NCBI GenBank assembly: GCA_030789695.1
Contig: CM061136.1
Coordinates: forward strand, 135,420,448 to 135,484,447
Length of the DNA stretch: 64,000 nt
Reading direction: 5' to 3'
From: Scilla litardierei
Lineage: Eukaryota > Streptophyta > Magnoliopsida > Asparagales > Asparagaceae
Shown here: positions 34,756 to 46,289 of the stretch, piece after piece
How positions within the stretch are numbered: position 1 is the stretch's first letter
Layout of the letters: each line of letters opens with the position of its first letter
Notes under the pieces: generated by a model
The model's input: the letters and a program-made list of their open reading frames with translations, nothing else
The model's database searches: none
Told to the model about the DNA's origin: nothing
Translations under genes and position numbers: made by a program

Positions 34756-35847
34756 TCCATGATGCGATTGACGAGAAATGATGATGTTTGGGTAATAGTT
34801 GATCGATTTACCAAGTCAGCACACTTCATTTCTTTCAGAGTGGGCCAGCAAACCAAAGTGCTAGCCAAAAAGTACATGGAGGAGATAGTGAAATTACATG
34901 GTGTCCCTGTCAGTATTGTTTTAGACAGAGACACTCGATTCACGTCTCACTTCTGGAAGAGGTTACAAGATTGTCTGGGGACCCGCTTAAGCTTCAGTAC
35001 ATCTTATCATCCTCAGACAGATGACCAATCGAAACACACCATTCAGATCTTGGAAGACATGTTGTGTGCGTGTATACTGGATTTCAAAGGATCGTGGAAA
35101 GACCATCTTCATCTCGTGGAGTTCACTTACAACAACAGCTACCAGGTCAGCATTGGTATGTCACCCTTTGCAAAGCTATATGGCAGGAAGTGTCGTTCTC
35201 CCTTGAGCTGGAACGACATTGGTGATTGAGAGCTCGTCGGGCCAGAATTGATTGTTGAAGCAGTGGATATAGTCAGGACCATCAGGGAGAAACTACAGCT
35301 GGCTCAGGATCGTTACAAGCATTAGACGGATGCAAAGCGCAAACATTTAAAGTTCCAGCCTGGCGACCATGTGTTTTTGAAAATCTCTCCTAATCGTGGA
35401 ATGATTCGCTTTGGACGAAGAGGGAAGCTAAGTCCACGATACATTGGTCCATTTGATATTTTGGAACGAGTAGGCGAGGTGGCATATCACCTTGCTTTGC
35501 CACATGCATTGGAGGGAGTACATGAAGTCTTTTATGTCTCACAGCTATGACGCTACGTGAGTGATCCTAGTCATGTTGTAGATTACTCTGAGATTGAGAT
35601 TCACTCGGATCTATCTTATAAGTAGCAACCAGTCAAGGTCGTGGATCGACGATAGAAGACCTTCAAGAATAGAGTCATCAACCTTGTCAGAGTGATGTGG
35701 CGTCACGACTCGCCTGGAGAATCTACTTGGGAGCGAGAAGACGATATGCGAGAACTCTACCCATACCTATTTACCGAGTCGGAGGATCTTACTAGTCTCG
35801 AGGCTAGTTACAGAAGCTATGGTGATGTTAATGGTAAGTATTTATAA
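34756..35847 (+). pseudogene. Chromovirus integrase core and chromodomain
   Basis: The zinc-binding N-terminus is missing. The core has VDRFTKSAHF and LDRDTRFTSHF, but the third catalytic position reads Lys (DDQSKHTIQ) where Glu is expected. The C-terminal domain (QPGDHVFLKISP, GPFDILERVGEVAY) follows after stops at 35227 and 35323. A chromodomain-like end lies at about 35640-35775 (TWEREDDMRELYP). Chromodomains direct insertion into heterochromatin. It is inactive by deletion, stops and the active-site change. Confidence 0.82.
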
Positions 35848-36018
35848 AGAGCATCTCTTGTTTTCTTGATGCTATGATGTCACATTATATTTCATGTTAT
35901 TTACAACCTGATTTACTAGATTACTATCATTCTATCATTTATTTTCTTGAGCTTCTTCATAACAGAAATTATTTGCTTCATAAAATTTTGAGGAATTCTG
36001 AGGACAGAATTCTTATAA

Positions 36019-36029
36019 GGAGGGTAGGA
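36019..36029 (+). other. Polypurine tract of the chromovirus
   Basis: ggagggtagga directly before the 3' LTR start (tgtaacag at 36030). Confidence 0.75.
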
Positions 36030-37924
36030 TGTAACAGTCTGGTTTCAGCGTATACGAATTTCCGCAGTCACGATAGTATCAAATACGTTCAAAATGAATA
36101 AATGAATTTTTTCTAATTTTTTCGTCCTTCAAACATTAAATTTGATTTCATATTCATAATCCTTGTAACGATACAAACCCGTGGCTATTTTTTCGTACTT
36201 TTTCAGAGTAGTTTGCATAAAGAAAATGATTTTTCAATATAATCATATATTAGTTATTACTAATTACTTTAACCTAGTTACTAATTAACTTAATCCATTT
36301 ACCAATTACTTTAACCCAAAGCACTTAACACGTTTCCACGTTTCAAAAACTTTTTCTAAACTTAGTCTAAAGTTATACCTAATTACATTAAATACATACC
36401 TAATGTATTAATTAGGATCGACTCTCACTAATTTTTAATTAAAATTTTCTAACTATGAAACCCCCTCCTCTTTCACGTACTCAAATTCTCTCTCTCTCTC
36501 TCCCCCCACTTTGTTAAAAACCCAAACCCATCACCTTCGGCAACCCCCGCTCCCCTCTTCACCATGCTCGAACCACCGCCCTGCCGCCTGAGCCACCCCC
36601 TTGTCATCGACGTACGCCGCTGCCTTGCTCGCTATTCCGTCGTCCTCAATGCAACATGCTCGACGCCCCTCCTTCTTCCTGTACTCTTCTCGCCTCCCTC
36701 CCTACGCCATTGCCTCTGCCCACCTTCTGACAACCTCCCCTGATGCTCCGCCTTCGACGCCACCCCCGTCGCTGCCCCGCCACCGCTCTGCCACTGCAAC
36801 AATCGTAGCACCCCCGAACGCCCCCAGCTTCACCCTTCCCTGCGTCAAACCTCCTCTCCTCGTGCTCTGCTCTGCCGCTGCCTCATCCCGAGCTCGTCGT
36901 CGTGCCCCTCCACCTCGCAGCCTCCGTCGCCTGCCCCATCGGACCACCCCTGCCTCCTCTGCCTTTCGGCGATGCCCCAACAGCCTGCAACACTCCCCAG
37001 CTACCGCATGCCCCCATCGCTCCTTGTCGTCGCCGCCGTAAGCTTCGTCGCTCGCCACCGTCAGCTCCGCCCTCGCCGCCCGCACACACCGTCGATGCCC
37101 CCCCGCCCCAGCTCCGCCGCTGTCGTCGATGCACAGCCCTCCCCTCGATGCGTAACAAAGAAGAGAAGTAGGGTAAGTATTTTACATGTATTTATACGTG
37201 TATAAACGTATATAGGACCGTATTAATTGTTATATAATATGAATTCTAATGTAAAATTCATAATAAATCTGATGGGCCTCAGAAAAATATAAGACCAGGT
37301 CCAAAAAATCAAACGCGACGTCCCGAACACGTTGGTGCTAATTTCATCTCCATCAGGCGAGAATTTTTCCCTCAATATTTTTCTATGGCTAATATTTAAT
37401 TACGTTGTGTTCTCTTAAAAATCAATATCTTAAAATTTTCACGTAAATTGATGTATGAAAAAAATTATATGTTATAGTACTCAACGAGACGCTCATTTTT
37501 ACATCTTACTTGAAACATTTTGATACGTATTTCATTCAGAAGAAGTTGTTGAAAAATTACAATAACGATTTAAAATTAGTTTCTAAATTCATTTTGAACT
37601 TTTAAAAATTATTAAAAATACCTGAAGCTTCAGAAAAACATTTCATTCTTAAGTAAAATTATATTCCTCAAATCTAGCCTATCTAAAATTTTAGAACGCA
37701 TTTTGACACCTTTTCAAGCAATTATAAAATAAAGTACAATGAAGATAAATAGATAGAAATTGGTGCGCTTATAAACAACAATTTCTTGTGATTTCAGGTA
37801 TCGATTCTCGTACACCAGTACCCTGAGAAGATCTAGCTCTAGTCCTAGATCACTACAACCACCTCGAAACTGGTAAGTCACAGCAAATTCTAAATTTAGA
37901 AAACTAGACAGTGTACGAGCATGA
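36030..37924 (+). repeat. 3' LTR of the chromovirus, 3' truncated
   Basis: It starts tgtaacagtctgg after the polypurine tract. A CT microsatellite (about 36488-36508) and a C-rich, Pro/Ser-coding-looking section (36540-37140) produce spurious open frames on both strands. Homology to the left LTR ends at gtacgagcatgaa. The break at 37924-37939 joins gag of another element, with local microhomology attctaaattt. Confidence 0.8.
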
Positions 37925-37935
37925 ATTCTAAATTT

Positions 37936-38145
37936 TAGGTAGCCTTCTTTCTTCTCTTCTGCAGACCATTTCTCCATCTCGGTGATCGGTGTTGTGTATT
38001 TATTCTTCGTGATTGTCCAAATGTATATGTCAACTGACTGGAGATGTATCATCATACTGATCTTCCAGTTGGTATAGTTTGTGTCGTCGAAGAGCGGTGG
38101 TCGAAGATTGTTAAGTCCTTCATTGTGGAAAGAAGTTGATGCCAT
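37936..38145 (-). pseudogene. Copia gag N-terminal fragment
   Basis: It starts MASTSFHNEG and shows the conserved copia gag opening PPLFDDTNYTNWK (about residues 16-28), equivalent to the start of the gag at 5473. It stops being gag after about 70 codons (SAEEKKEGYLKF), where chromovirus LTR begins. The frame runs on by chance to 37714. Confidence 0.8.
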
Positions 38146-38155
38146 TGCTTAGCCT

Positions 38156-38168
38156 TGCTCTGATACCA
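38156..38168 (-). other. Primer binding site, tRNA-Met
   Basis: TGGTATCAGAGCA on the minus strand, two bases from the LTR. Confidence 0.85.
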
Positions 38169-38170
38169 AG

Positions 38171-39922
38171 TGTTGGATCCTGTGGATGACAAACAACACT
38201 AGAAGGGGGGTTGGTTAGTGTTGTATGAATAAAACCTTTTCGACGATCAATAAATATAAGACTGACTTCCCTACCAATGTTGCCTAAGGAACTAAGTAAA
38301 GTGATCTACGCTTGGTCCTTAATCAACAAGACGATCTTAAAAATTATAAGATAAGATACAAATATCAAAAGAATAATAGAAGAGATCTCACAGCGGAATA
38401 TAAACAAACTTTGCAATACTCAATTTTATTAACAAAGGATTACAAATGACGCACACATAATGAACAAGTTAGAACAAAATGAATGATGAGATACAATCAC
38501 AAAAAATCACTCAGAGAGACAAGAGATTTATCCTGGTTCCCCACAACCTGGGTACGTCCATTCTCCGACCGTCACAGACCGAGATTTAATCCAATATTGC
38601 CTTAGCAATAAAATTACATAGCTTCACTCGCTAGGATTTCTAACCACCTAGTCTCAACTAGGATTTACACCACCTAGCCTTAGCTAGGATTTCCACCACC
38701 CTTATCTCCAAGGGACTACAAGTAAAATCGAAATCTAATTCACAACAATAATTAGTGGAGATTGGTTTACACTCAATAATTCTATAGCCAAGATGAATTT
38801 GCAATTGTGCTCTAAGTGGTTAAAGAATTTACATCGTTCTTTGATCACACAAAGAATATGAAATGATTCGATGTGATCAAGACTTTAGATGTTTCAAAAA
38901 TCCTTTAGGAATATGAAAATACAAGTAGAGAAGATTTTGAAAACCAATTTGCAATAGCAAAAATAATAATGATCTTAACCAAATTTATAAACGAGAATAC
39001 AAAATAATAAGATCAAAGATTTGAAACCGGTTGGCTATGAAAAACTTGAGAGCGATGAGAACTTTGAGAACTTGAATTTGCTTGAGAGAAATATAATTTT
39101 GCTCAAGAATTAATGTGGTTGTTGTAAAATTGATCTCAAAGGTTCTCCATTTATAGAGCTAAGAGAAGATTTGAATTATTTCAAATGAGGTTTGTCTTTG
39201 GCCCAAAAATCAAGCTAAGAATAAATGGGAGAGGAAGACAAGGAAGTCAGGTCGCACAGTTGGTAGTCGACTCCCAAAGGAGGCAGTCGACTCCCAGAGA
39301 GTTTTCAGGAAAACCTCTGCTACAGAGGTAGTCGACTCCCTCCTTTGGTAGTCGACTCCTACAGCAGTTTTTAGAGAAAACTCTGATGTAGGATATGCAA
39401 TTAACTCATGGGTGTTTGACGGTTGACTACAAGTTTTGAAATTGACCTCCTATGAAAAATAAGCTCTCAAATAAGTTTAAAACAAGTTTAAAACTATTTT
39501 CGAAAAACATTTTGTGTGTGTGCATATTCTTCTTGGCTTTAATATAGTTTTAAGAAAAAAAGTCAACTCACACACTAGACATTATGAAGACTTTGAAGCC
39601 ATAGTTGAAGTTGATGTAGTTGCATAGGCTTCACTTGAACTTGAGCTCCTCTTGTGCTTGAGCTTGATCATATTCTTTGAGCTTCATCTTTGAGGTCCTC
39701 TTGTGCTTGAACTGAAGCTTTAGAATATATACATTGAATTGTGAGCTAAGTTCATCTTTATCTTCTATGAGTGTGGTTGAAGTTCTTCTTCTCGGAGTGT
39801 GCTTTGAGCTTCACTTAACTTATTTGCACGACCTACACATCTTAAATAATATGATTAGTACATACAACATTTGGTGTGATCATCATCAAAACCACTTTGG
39901 GGTGGGACTAGATTTTCCAACA
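38171..39922 (-). repeat. LTR of Sirevirus-like element
   Basis: 1752 bp, plus-strand tgttggatcctgtgg to gattttccaaca. It holds three tandem ctaggattt...accacctag units (38630-38700), a short G run near 38204, and paired GTAGTCGACTCC palindromes at 39262-39352. Confidence 0.8.
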
Positions 39923-39927
39923 TAGAC

Positions 39928-40745
39928 TAGTGCCCATTCATTCCACCGCGATGACACTGATCTTCACAATCCTTCTTAGGTGGGGGGCTTGATTTTTGTT
40001 GTTATTTTCGTTCCTTTGCCAAGTGAATTTCCTCTTTCCTGCATTTTTTGTTATTCTGATGATTATGTCCTCTGTCAAGCTTCTTGTTTGCTCCTCACTT
40101 TTGGAATTTTCTATTTATTTTGTTCTTCTGCTTGGAAGATAAATTATGAGATTCTGGGGGAGGGGCCATGCCAGGAGGGCACATGTTATGAGTGGCTAAA
40201 AGAAGCTCTGTGTTTTGTTCAGCTATTAGGAGGCATGCAAGCAGTTTTGAATATTTAGTGAACTTTCGTTCACGATATTGCTGCATAAGAATTGCATCTT
40301 TTTCGTGGAAAGACTTGTAAGTCTTTTCTAGAATGCGATTATCTGAGACTTCTTCACCACACAACTTCAGATATGAGATGATGCTGGATAATGTTGAGTT
40401 ATACTCGGCTATAGATTTAAAATCCTGCAATCTTAGATTTTCCTACTCATAACGATCCATTGGGAGAATAACATCTTTTCGATGTTTATATCGTTCCTCA
40501 AGGGCAGTCCATAGATCAAGTGGATTTTCGACTATAAGGTATTCAGCCTTTAGAGTCTTGTCCACATGACGATGAATATAGATTATTGCTTTTGTTTTAT
40601 CAATATCTGTTGATGTATTATCTTTTGTTATTGCGACACTGAGGGATTGAGCCAGCAGATGTAATTTTACATCCAACTGCCCACTGAGGTAGTTCTTCCC
40701 AAAGGCATCCAGGATATCAAAATCAACGCTCATGATTTTAGCCAT
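39928..40745 (-). pseudogene. Copia gag relic, interrupted at its zinc knuckle
   Basis: It begins MAKIMSVDFDILDAFGKNYL and continues through ALEERYKHRKDVILP. It passes a TAG (40445-40443) without changing frame and runs on through FHEKDAILMQQYRERKF to about 40095, then decays. A remnant zinc knuckle (CHRGGMNGH, one Cys changed to Gly) lies at 39930-39957. The Sirevirus-like LTR starts immediately after it, so that element probably inserted here. Family style matches the copia pol relic at 16150-17619. Confidence 0.78.
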
Positions 40746-41731
40746 TTATCTTGAATATACAATTGCATAAATATGAATTACTATATGAAAATGTAAAACA
40801 ATTCATGCAGAGCAAAGCTAAAGAAGAATAAGCTAATTGTGTACATCGGCCAGTCACCACAAATTAATAATATCAACAGTTCAAATAATACAGTTCCTTT
40901 TTACATAAATGAAAAGATACAACTTTGGAAACCTCGTGGGTCCCATAAAAACTTCTTCATTAGAGCTGGCATCCGCCTTCATGGAAATAGCCATCGGTCT
41001 TAGACATTACATTATATTCATCACTACATTTTCGCTCAAAAAAGGAAAAAATGCATGAAAGTAAAAGTAGGGCGAAGGCCGATCCAAAACCACAATGTAG
41101 CTATTTGTGCAAAAAAATTTGCTTATAACATTTTCATCACATTTAGATGCAAAATATGAAAATTTAAATATATTATGCTTAATAATTAATTGGACCACAA
41201 GGCAACGTCATACACCGTTATCTTAAATAATTAATGGCAGAGTGATCATATGATCCGTATAATTATTAAGAGAAAGCTTACAAAAATAAGCCAAACATAT
41301 TATGTCACATGTATGCTTTAATTATGTGACCCGCCCCTGAAATCTCTTGGGAGTACGACCTAAAAAGGAATTTTTTGGAGGTCTGTGATGGAAGCGGAGG
41401 GTTCTGGCCAATAGCCTTGAAAAAGAAAATTTCAAGATGAGGCATGAACTAATTCTCCGAGGTTCATATTAGCCTATTCATTAGCCAGACACAAATTCTT
41501 GGAGAAATTTAGAATTTAATATTAAATGTATGGGTATATTAACTGAAGTTTGAACGATGTTGAAATGAATTACGCCTAAGACATACATAATATACCGTTG
41601 CATGTGATTCATACTACATATGCTAGAGTCGACCACCATGGAAAGTGAGAAAGTGGATCACTACTTCTCTACAGTGTGAGTCCTAGAGGATTGATTTCCT
41701 CACAATACCCTTCGACTTATTGACTAGTATT
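40746..41731. other. Unassigned non-coding sequence
   Basis: Likely leader and flank of the gag relic. No coding frame, terminal repeat or RNA gene recognised. The last five bases (gtatt, 41727-41731) are the target duplication of the Athila-like element. Confidence 0.4.
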
Positions 41732-43434
41732 TGATGTGTCCATATTTTTCATCATTTTCATATCATTATCTCATCTCGTCGCATATCATTTTCACATCCA
41801 AATCACACTTTTTACTATGATTTTGCGTTTCTGACGATATTTTCGAGTTTCGTAGTGTTTCGTGAATTTTCAGGGATTTTGGAGCGACTTGGACCCCCGC
41901 TTAGGTAAGGACACATCTGGCATGCTCGTGAGATCATTGGCAGGGCTTTGGAGGAGTTCGCAGCACTTTCGGAGCCATTGGAGGAGAGAAGAGGGAGAGA
42001 GAGCAGAGAGAGAAGCCCAGGAGGCAGCATTTCCCAGAAAATGCTCGGTCCGAGCAGCTGCTCGGTCTAAGCATCCCAGCTGCTCGGACCGAGCCATATC
42101 AATTACAGCAGCGACGGATACGGGCTGACTCGGACCGAGCAGCTCATCTGCTTGGTCGAGTTGCCTCAGATTACGCAGCCCGAGCAGCGCCCGAGTAGAG
42201 CCCGTGTATCGGATCGAGTCGAGCCTACTCAGACCGAGCAGAGATCTCCTCGGTTCGGGTATGACGATTTCAAATTCTCCAAGCAGCCGAGCAGCTCACT
42301 TACTCGGGCTGAGCCACTGACCGAGCAGAAGCTGCTCGACCGAGTCACCTACTCGGTCGGCTATTCCAGGGGCGTTTATGGAATGATTTGAACGTGCCGT
42401 GATGCGCGCGATTTGGGCAGCGACTGAAGCTGGCGATCTGGGGCGGCTGTGAGGAGACTTCGAATAGTTTTTGATTAGGAATTTTTAGAGGGAGCTCTGT
42501 GCGATTCTTTGTACGGATTTTCGGAGTTATTTTTGTAGCAATTTTTGGATTAAACAGTAAAGATTATTACTCTTGTTCTTGTCTACGTTTGCTATTGAAA
42601 TTTGGATTTTTCTCTGGATCTATTGTTCGTCCATTCTCGCTGTAAGTTCCTCTAGCCCTAATCTCTCGATTGATAAAATGTTTTCTTCTGTGGGATTGAT
42701 GTTTTTATCTGATGCTATTATGATGTGTGAGTAGATTTATTCTAGGGTTGATAGGTTAGCCCTAGGATTCAAGGGGGAAAATGTAGATCCGGATCCCTAC
42801 GTTGAATTTGGGGATTTAGGGTTGTATTTCGGTAGATCCTACCGAATCTGTAGATAACCCATACTGAGATCATGCCCACGGTCTGTGGAATTGATGTGCT
42901 TAAGGGGTATCTAGGGATTCGAATAGGGAAATCGTTGGATCCAACCAAGGCACGTGACCATGCCCGGCTCGCGCCTTGAGGGGATCCATCGACGAACTAT
43001 ATCGCTACGTTGACGGCTACCGCCATTGCGTTAACGAGAGCCACCGAAATACCCCGTAATTCTAACCCATGAGAGTGGTACGAATTGAGGGATTAGTTCT
43101 CTAGCCCTAATGAAATGTGAGGATCCTATCCTAACATCAACCCCCAACGATCCTAGTGGTGATCCCTAAAGCCCTAGTCCCCCTTTATTGATATTACCGC
43201 AACAACAACCAACCCAAATCTGTTCCCCCGACAGCTATCTCACTTCTACACTTAGAAATAGACTGAGAACCTATTGGCACTATCACCGTACCTGTGGGAT
43301 CCGGAATCTTATATACTATAACTCGACAACGTCCGCTTGCGGATTGAGCCTGAAATCGTAGCCTAGGGGCCATATTATGCCCGGCGATCGTGGCACTGCC
43401 AGGTGGAACCTAGGTGTAGGTTACTGGTGCGTCA
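41732..43434 (+). repeat. 5' LTR of Athila-like element
   Basis: 1703 bp. It contains the palindrome array 42043-42362 (CTCGGTCCGAG, CTCGGACCGAG, CTCGGTCGAG). It differs from the 3' LTR at about 5 percent of positions by eye. Confidence 0.9.
42043..42362. repeat. CTCGGTCCGAG palindrome array, 5' LTR
   Basis: About ten perfect or near-perfect copies of gctcggtccgagc-type palindromes, mixed with ctcggtcgagt forms. The same array occurs at 51142-51441 in the 3' LTR. Confidence 0.85.
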
Positions 43435-43440
43435 AGTTTT

Positions 43441-43458
43441 TGGCGCCATTGCCGGGGA
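43441..43458 (+). other. Primer binding site, tRNA-Asp-like
   Basis: tggcgccattgccgggga, six bases after the LTR. This is the type used by Athila elements, complementary to the tRNA-Asp 3' end with one apparent mismatch. Confidence 0.75.
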
Positions 43459-43620
43459 TGGCAATAGTGTTTTATCTCAGTTTGTTTGTATTTCTGTGAA
43501 TTTTGCTAGCATTCTGATCATCTCTCACCTTTCTGCCATTTTCATTCTCTTTCTATTTTATCTGCCTTGCTGCTAACATCCTCCTCCAGCTAGCTATTAT
43601 CTCCCTACCAATCAGGCACG

Positions 43621-44853
43621 ATGGAGATGGTAATGCAAGTGCAGTGGACCTGTGACTCTGATAGTGACTCAGAGGAGTTTAGTTTCTCTCCTTATCATTT
43701 ACACGGCTTCCAAGACTCGCACATGGACGAGTCCATGGTTTAATGCGCAGCTAGAGAACTGATCGATGCAGTTCGATTTATTGGCTCAGGAACCTATGCT
43801 GTAGGTAACGCAAATCAGCAACTAGTCATGGATTATTTAATGAATCAGGTTTCTGATGCAGGTACAATTGAAGATGATATTCAAGTAAGCTTTGAAGAGA
43901 ACGTGATGCTCCTTCAAACCATTGAGGCTCCACCTACTGATGCCTACTGGGGAGAGGCTCATCAATTGGAATCAGTACACAATTCTCAGATGCTTGAGAT
44001 ATTAGAGAGCGTGGTTGCTGACGTATGGGCCCATGGCCCAGTTGAATTCCCTACAGACGACCCAACTACGCAAGAGCTCTCGGTTTTCATCGCAACCGCT
44101 TTCCAAAATGCGGACGCCCTGGATGGTGTGGCCGTAGCTGATGGAATTCATGTGCGGTATGAGAGAGATACATTACGTTTCTATAACGATAGTCTTTCGC
44201 AGATCTCAGCATATGGAGAACATGCCAATGAGGAGTACCTAGACTCATCACCATCGCTAAACCTCATTGACCAGGGAAGTACTCCAGATTTTATGTCTGA
44301 CAGCGAACGCATACCTGAAAACCTTGCTTCTTTTGACTGGTGCGCTGCAGGAGCGGAACCTACAGACATGTGCCTCGACGCGCCATCATCTCCCTGTTCC
44401 TCCTATGATTCTGCGAATGAAGAGTTTTCACCCTCTGAACTTGAGATCGAGGATGCGTCATTCTCACAAGCAAGAGATGCCGGGGGTACATCGCCCCCTC
44501 GGGTAGAATTAAAACCCATCCACACCAATTTGAAATATGCTTTTCTGGGGAAAGATTCCACTTATCATGTTATTGTAAATGCGGTCCTCACGGAACCTCA
44601 ATTAGAGAGTCTCCTAAAAATCCTGAGGTCTTACAGAAAAGTGATAGGGTATAATATCTCTGACTTGAAGGGTATTAGCGAGACCATATGTACGCATAGG
44701 ATTCACCTAGAGGATACGGACACCACCTCTATTGAGCCTCAAAGGCGATTAAACGCCAACATGAAAGAGGTGGTAAAAAAGGAGCTCCTGAAACTTTTGG
44801 ATGCTGACATCATTTACCCTATATCTGATAGTAAATGGGTTAGTCCCGTGTAG
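43621..44853 (+). pseudogene. Acidic unknown ORF fused to Athila RT leader
   Basis: One frame runs from an ATG at 43621 to a TAG at 44851-44853, broken only by a TAA at 43741-43743. The last 120 codons (from PPRVELKPIHT) are the conserved stretch that precedes Athila reverse transcriptase (ICTHRIHLEDTD, PQRRLNANMKEV), so pol continues past the TAG. The first 290 codons occupy the position of gag and protease but show neither a zinc knuckle nor a DSG/DTG protease site. They are acidic and rich in Ser, Asp and Glu, and I do not recognise them. They may be a degenerate or replaced gag region of a non-autonomous derivative. Confidence 0.6.
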
Positions 44854-46087
44854 GTTGTTCCTAAAAAAGGGAGCATGACAGTCATAAAAAAATTAAAAAG
44901 ACGAATTAATCTCCACTAGGACTGTCACCGGGTGGCGCATGTGTATCGATTACAGGAAACTGAACAAAGCCACCATGAAGGACCATTACCCTCTGTCCTT
45001 CATAGACCAGATGCTCGAGCGCTTCGCTAAGCATAAATACTTCTGCTACTTAGACGGATACTCCGGATTTTTCTAAATCCCGTTGCATCGGGAAGACCAA
45101 GATAAAACGACGTTCACATGTCCTTACGACACCTTCGCTTACCGAAGAATGCCGTTCGGGCTATGTAACGCATCTGCCACATTTTAAAGGTGCATGATGT
45201 CTATTTTCTCAGATTTCATCGAGAATATCATGGATGTATTTATGGACGACTTTTCTGTCTATGGCACCGATTTTGATAGTTGCATAGCTAATTTGTCCAA
45301 AGGCTTGGAACGATGCCAAGATAATAATCTTACTTTGAATTGGGAGAAGTGTCACTTCATGGTGACGGAAGGAGTGGTTCTTGGGCATGTCATTACCTGT
45401 AAAGGAATTGAGGTTGATAAAGCCAAAGTAGAGGTTATTAAAAGTTTACCGCCGCCCACCAACCTCAAGGGTATCCGTGGTTTTCTGGGGCACGCTGGTT
45501 TTTACCGACGCTTTATAAAAGATTTTTCCAATATTACTCGTCCTATCACGGAGCTCCTAGCTAAGGACGCTCCTTTTGTGTTTACTGATGCTTGTTTGCT
45601 AGCTTTCAACAGGTTAAAGGAAGCTCTCATCTCGGCACCAATTATACAGCCACCAGACTGGAATCTGCCATTTGAGCTTATGTGTGATGCTAGTGAACAA
45701 GCGGTGGAATTTGTGCTTGGCCAAAGAAAGGAGGGGAAGCTCCATGCTATATACTACGCTAGCAAAACCCTGGACGACGCTCAAAAGAACTAACTACCAC
45801 GGAGAAAGAGCTGCTAGCCGTAGTCTATTCTATAGATAAGTTCAGATCCTACCTTCTGGGGGTCCAAGGTGATCATCCACACGGACCACGCGGCATTGAA
45901 ATATCTGCTAAGCAAGAAGGATGCTAAACCACGTCTAATAAGGTGGATCCTTCTGCTCCAAGAATTTGACATCGAGATCAAGGATAAGAAGGGAGCAGAA
46001 AACGTGGTGGCAGACCATCTGTCGCGATTGATTCAGAGGCATGGGGATAACAGCTCACTAATTGACGATTCGTTCACCGGTGAGTAA
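44854..46087 (+). pseudogene. Athila reverse transcriptase and RNase H
   Basis: After a frameshift near 44890 the frame reads WRMCIDYRKLNKAT, DQDKTTFTCPYDTFAY and FGLCNASATF, with two TAA codons at expected Gln positions. The active site is FMDDFSVYG (45240-45266). The connection SLPPPTNLKGIRGFLG leads to RNase H with CDASEQ, then after frameshifts [19 protein letters not shown] and the end ADHLSRL. It copied element RNA into DNA. The premature stops are mostly C-to-T changes in Gln codons, as expected from decay of methylated cytosine. Confidence 0.85.
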
Positions 46088-46289
46088 CTTTTTGTGGCAA
46101 ATACCTCTGAAGCTCCCTGGTATGCCGACATAGTGAATTATTTGGTGAGTGGGATAGTTCCGCACGGGTTGGCGACTTATTCAAGGAGGAAGTTCCTACA
46201 TGATGCAAAGAGTTACTTCTGAGACGACCCGTATTTATTCAGGACGTGCGCCGACGGGATCATCAGACGATGTATCCCAAAAGAAGAAG

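Larger units (their letters stand above)
29905..37924 (+). mobile_element. Ty3/gypsy chromovirus (Tekay/Del-like), heavily decayed
   Basis: Plus-strand order: LTR (5' truncated, 29905-32123), gag with a zinc knuckle, protease, reverse transcriptase, integrase core and C-terminus with chromodomain, polypurine tract, and 3' LTR (36030-37924, 3' truncated). The common LTR segment (29905-30815 with about 37010-37924) matches at about 90 percent. RNase H and the integrase zinc finger are missing. Many stops and frameshifts are present. Neither outer end survives, so no target duplication can be checked. Confidence 0.85.
37936..39922 (-). mobile_element. Truncated Sirevirus-like copia: LTR, primer site, gag start
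   Basis: Minus-strand order: LTR 39922-38171, primer site 38168-38156 and gag ATG at 38145. After about 70 gag codons the element is cut and fused to the chromovirus LTR. LTR ends are TGTTGGA ... TCCAACA. Confidence 0.8.

Noticed and set aside
36601..37205. Pro/Ser/Arg-rich open frames of 77-146 codons on both strands
   Set aside because: They fall in the C-rich part of a chromovirus LTR, and the homologous LTR section at 29905-30050 does not keep the frames.
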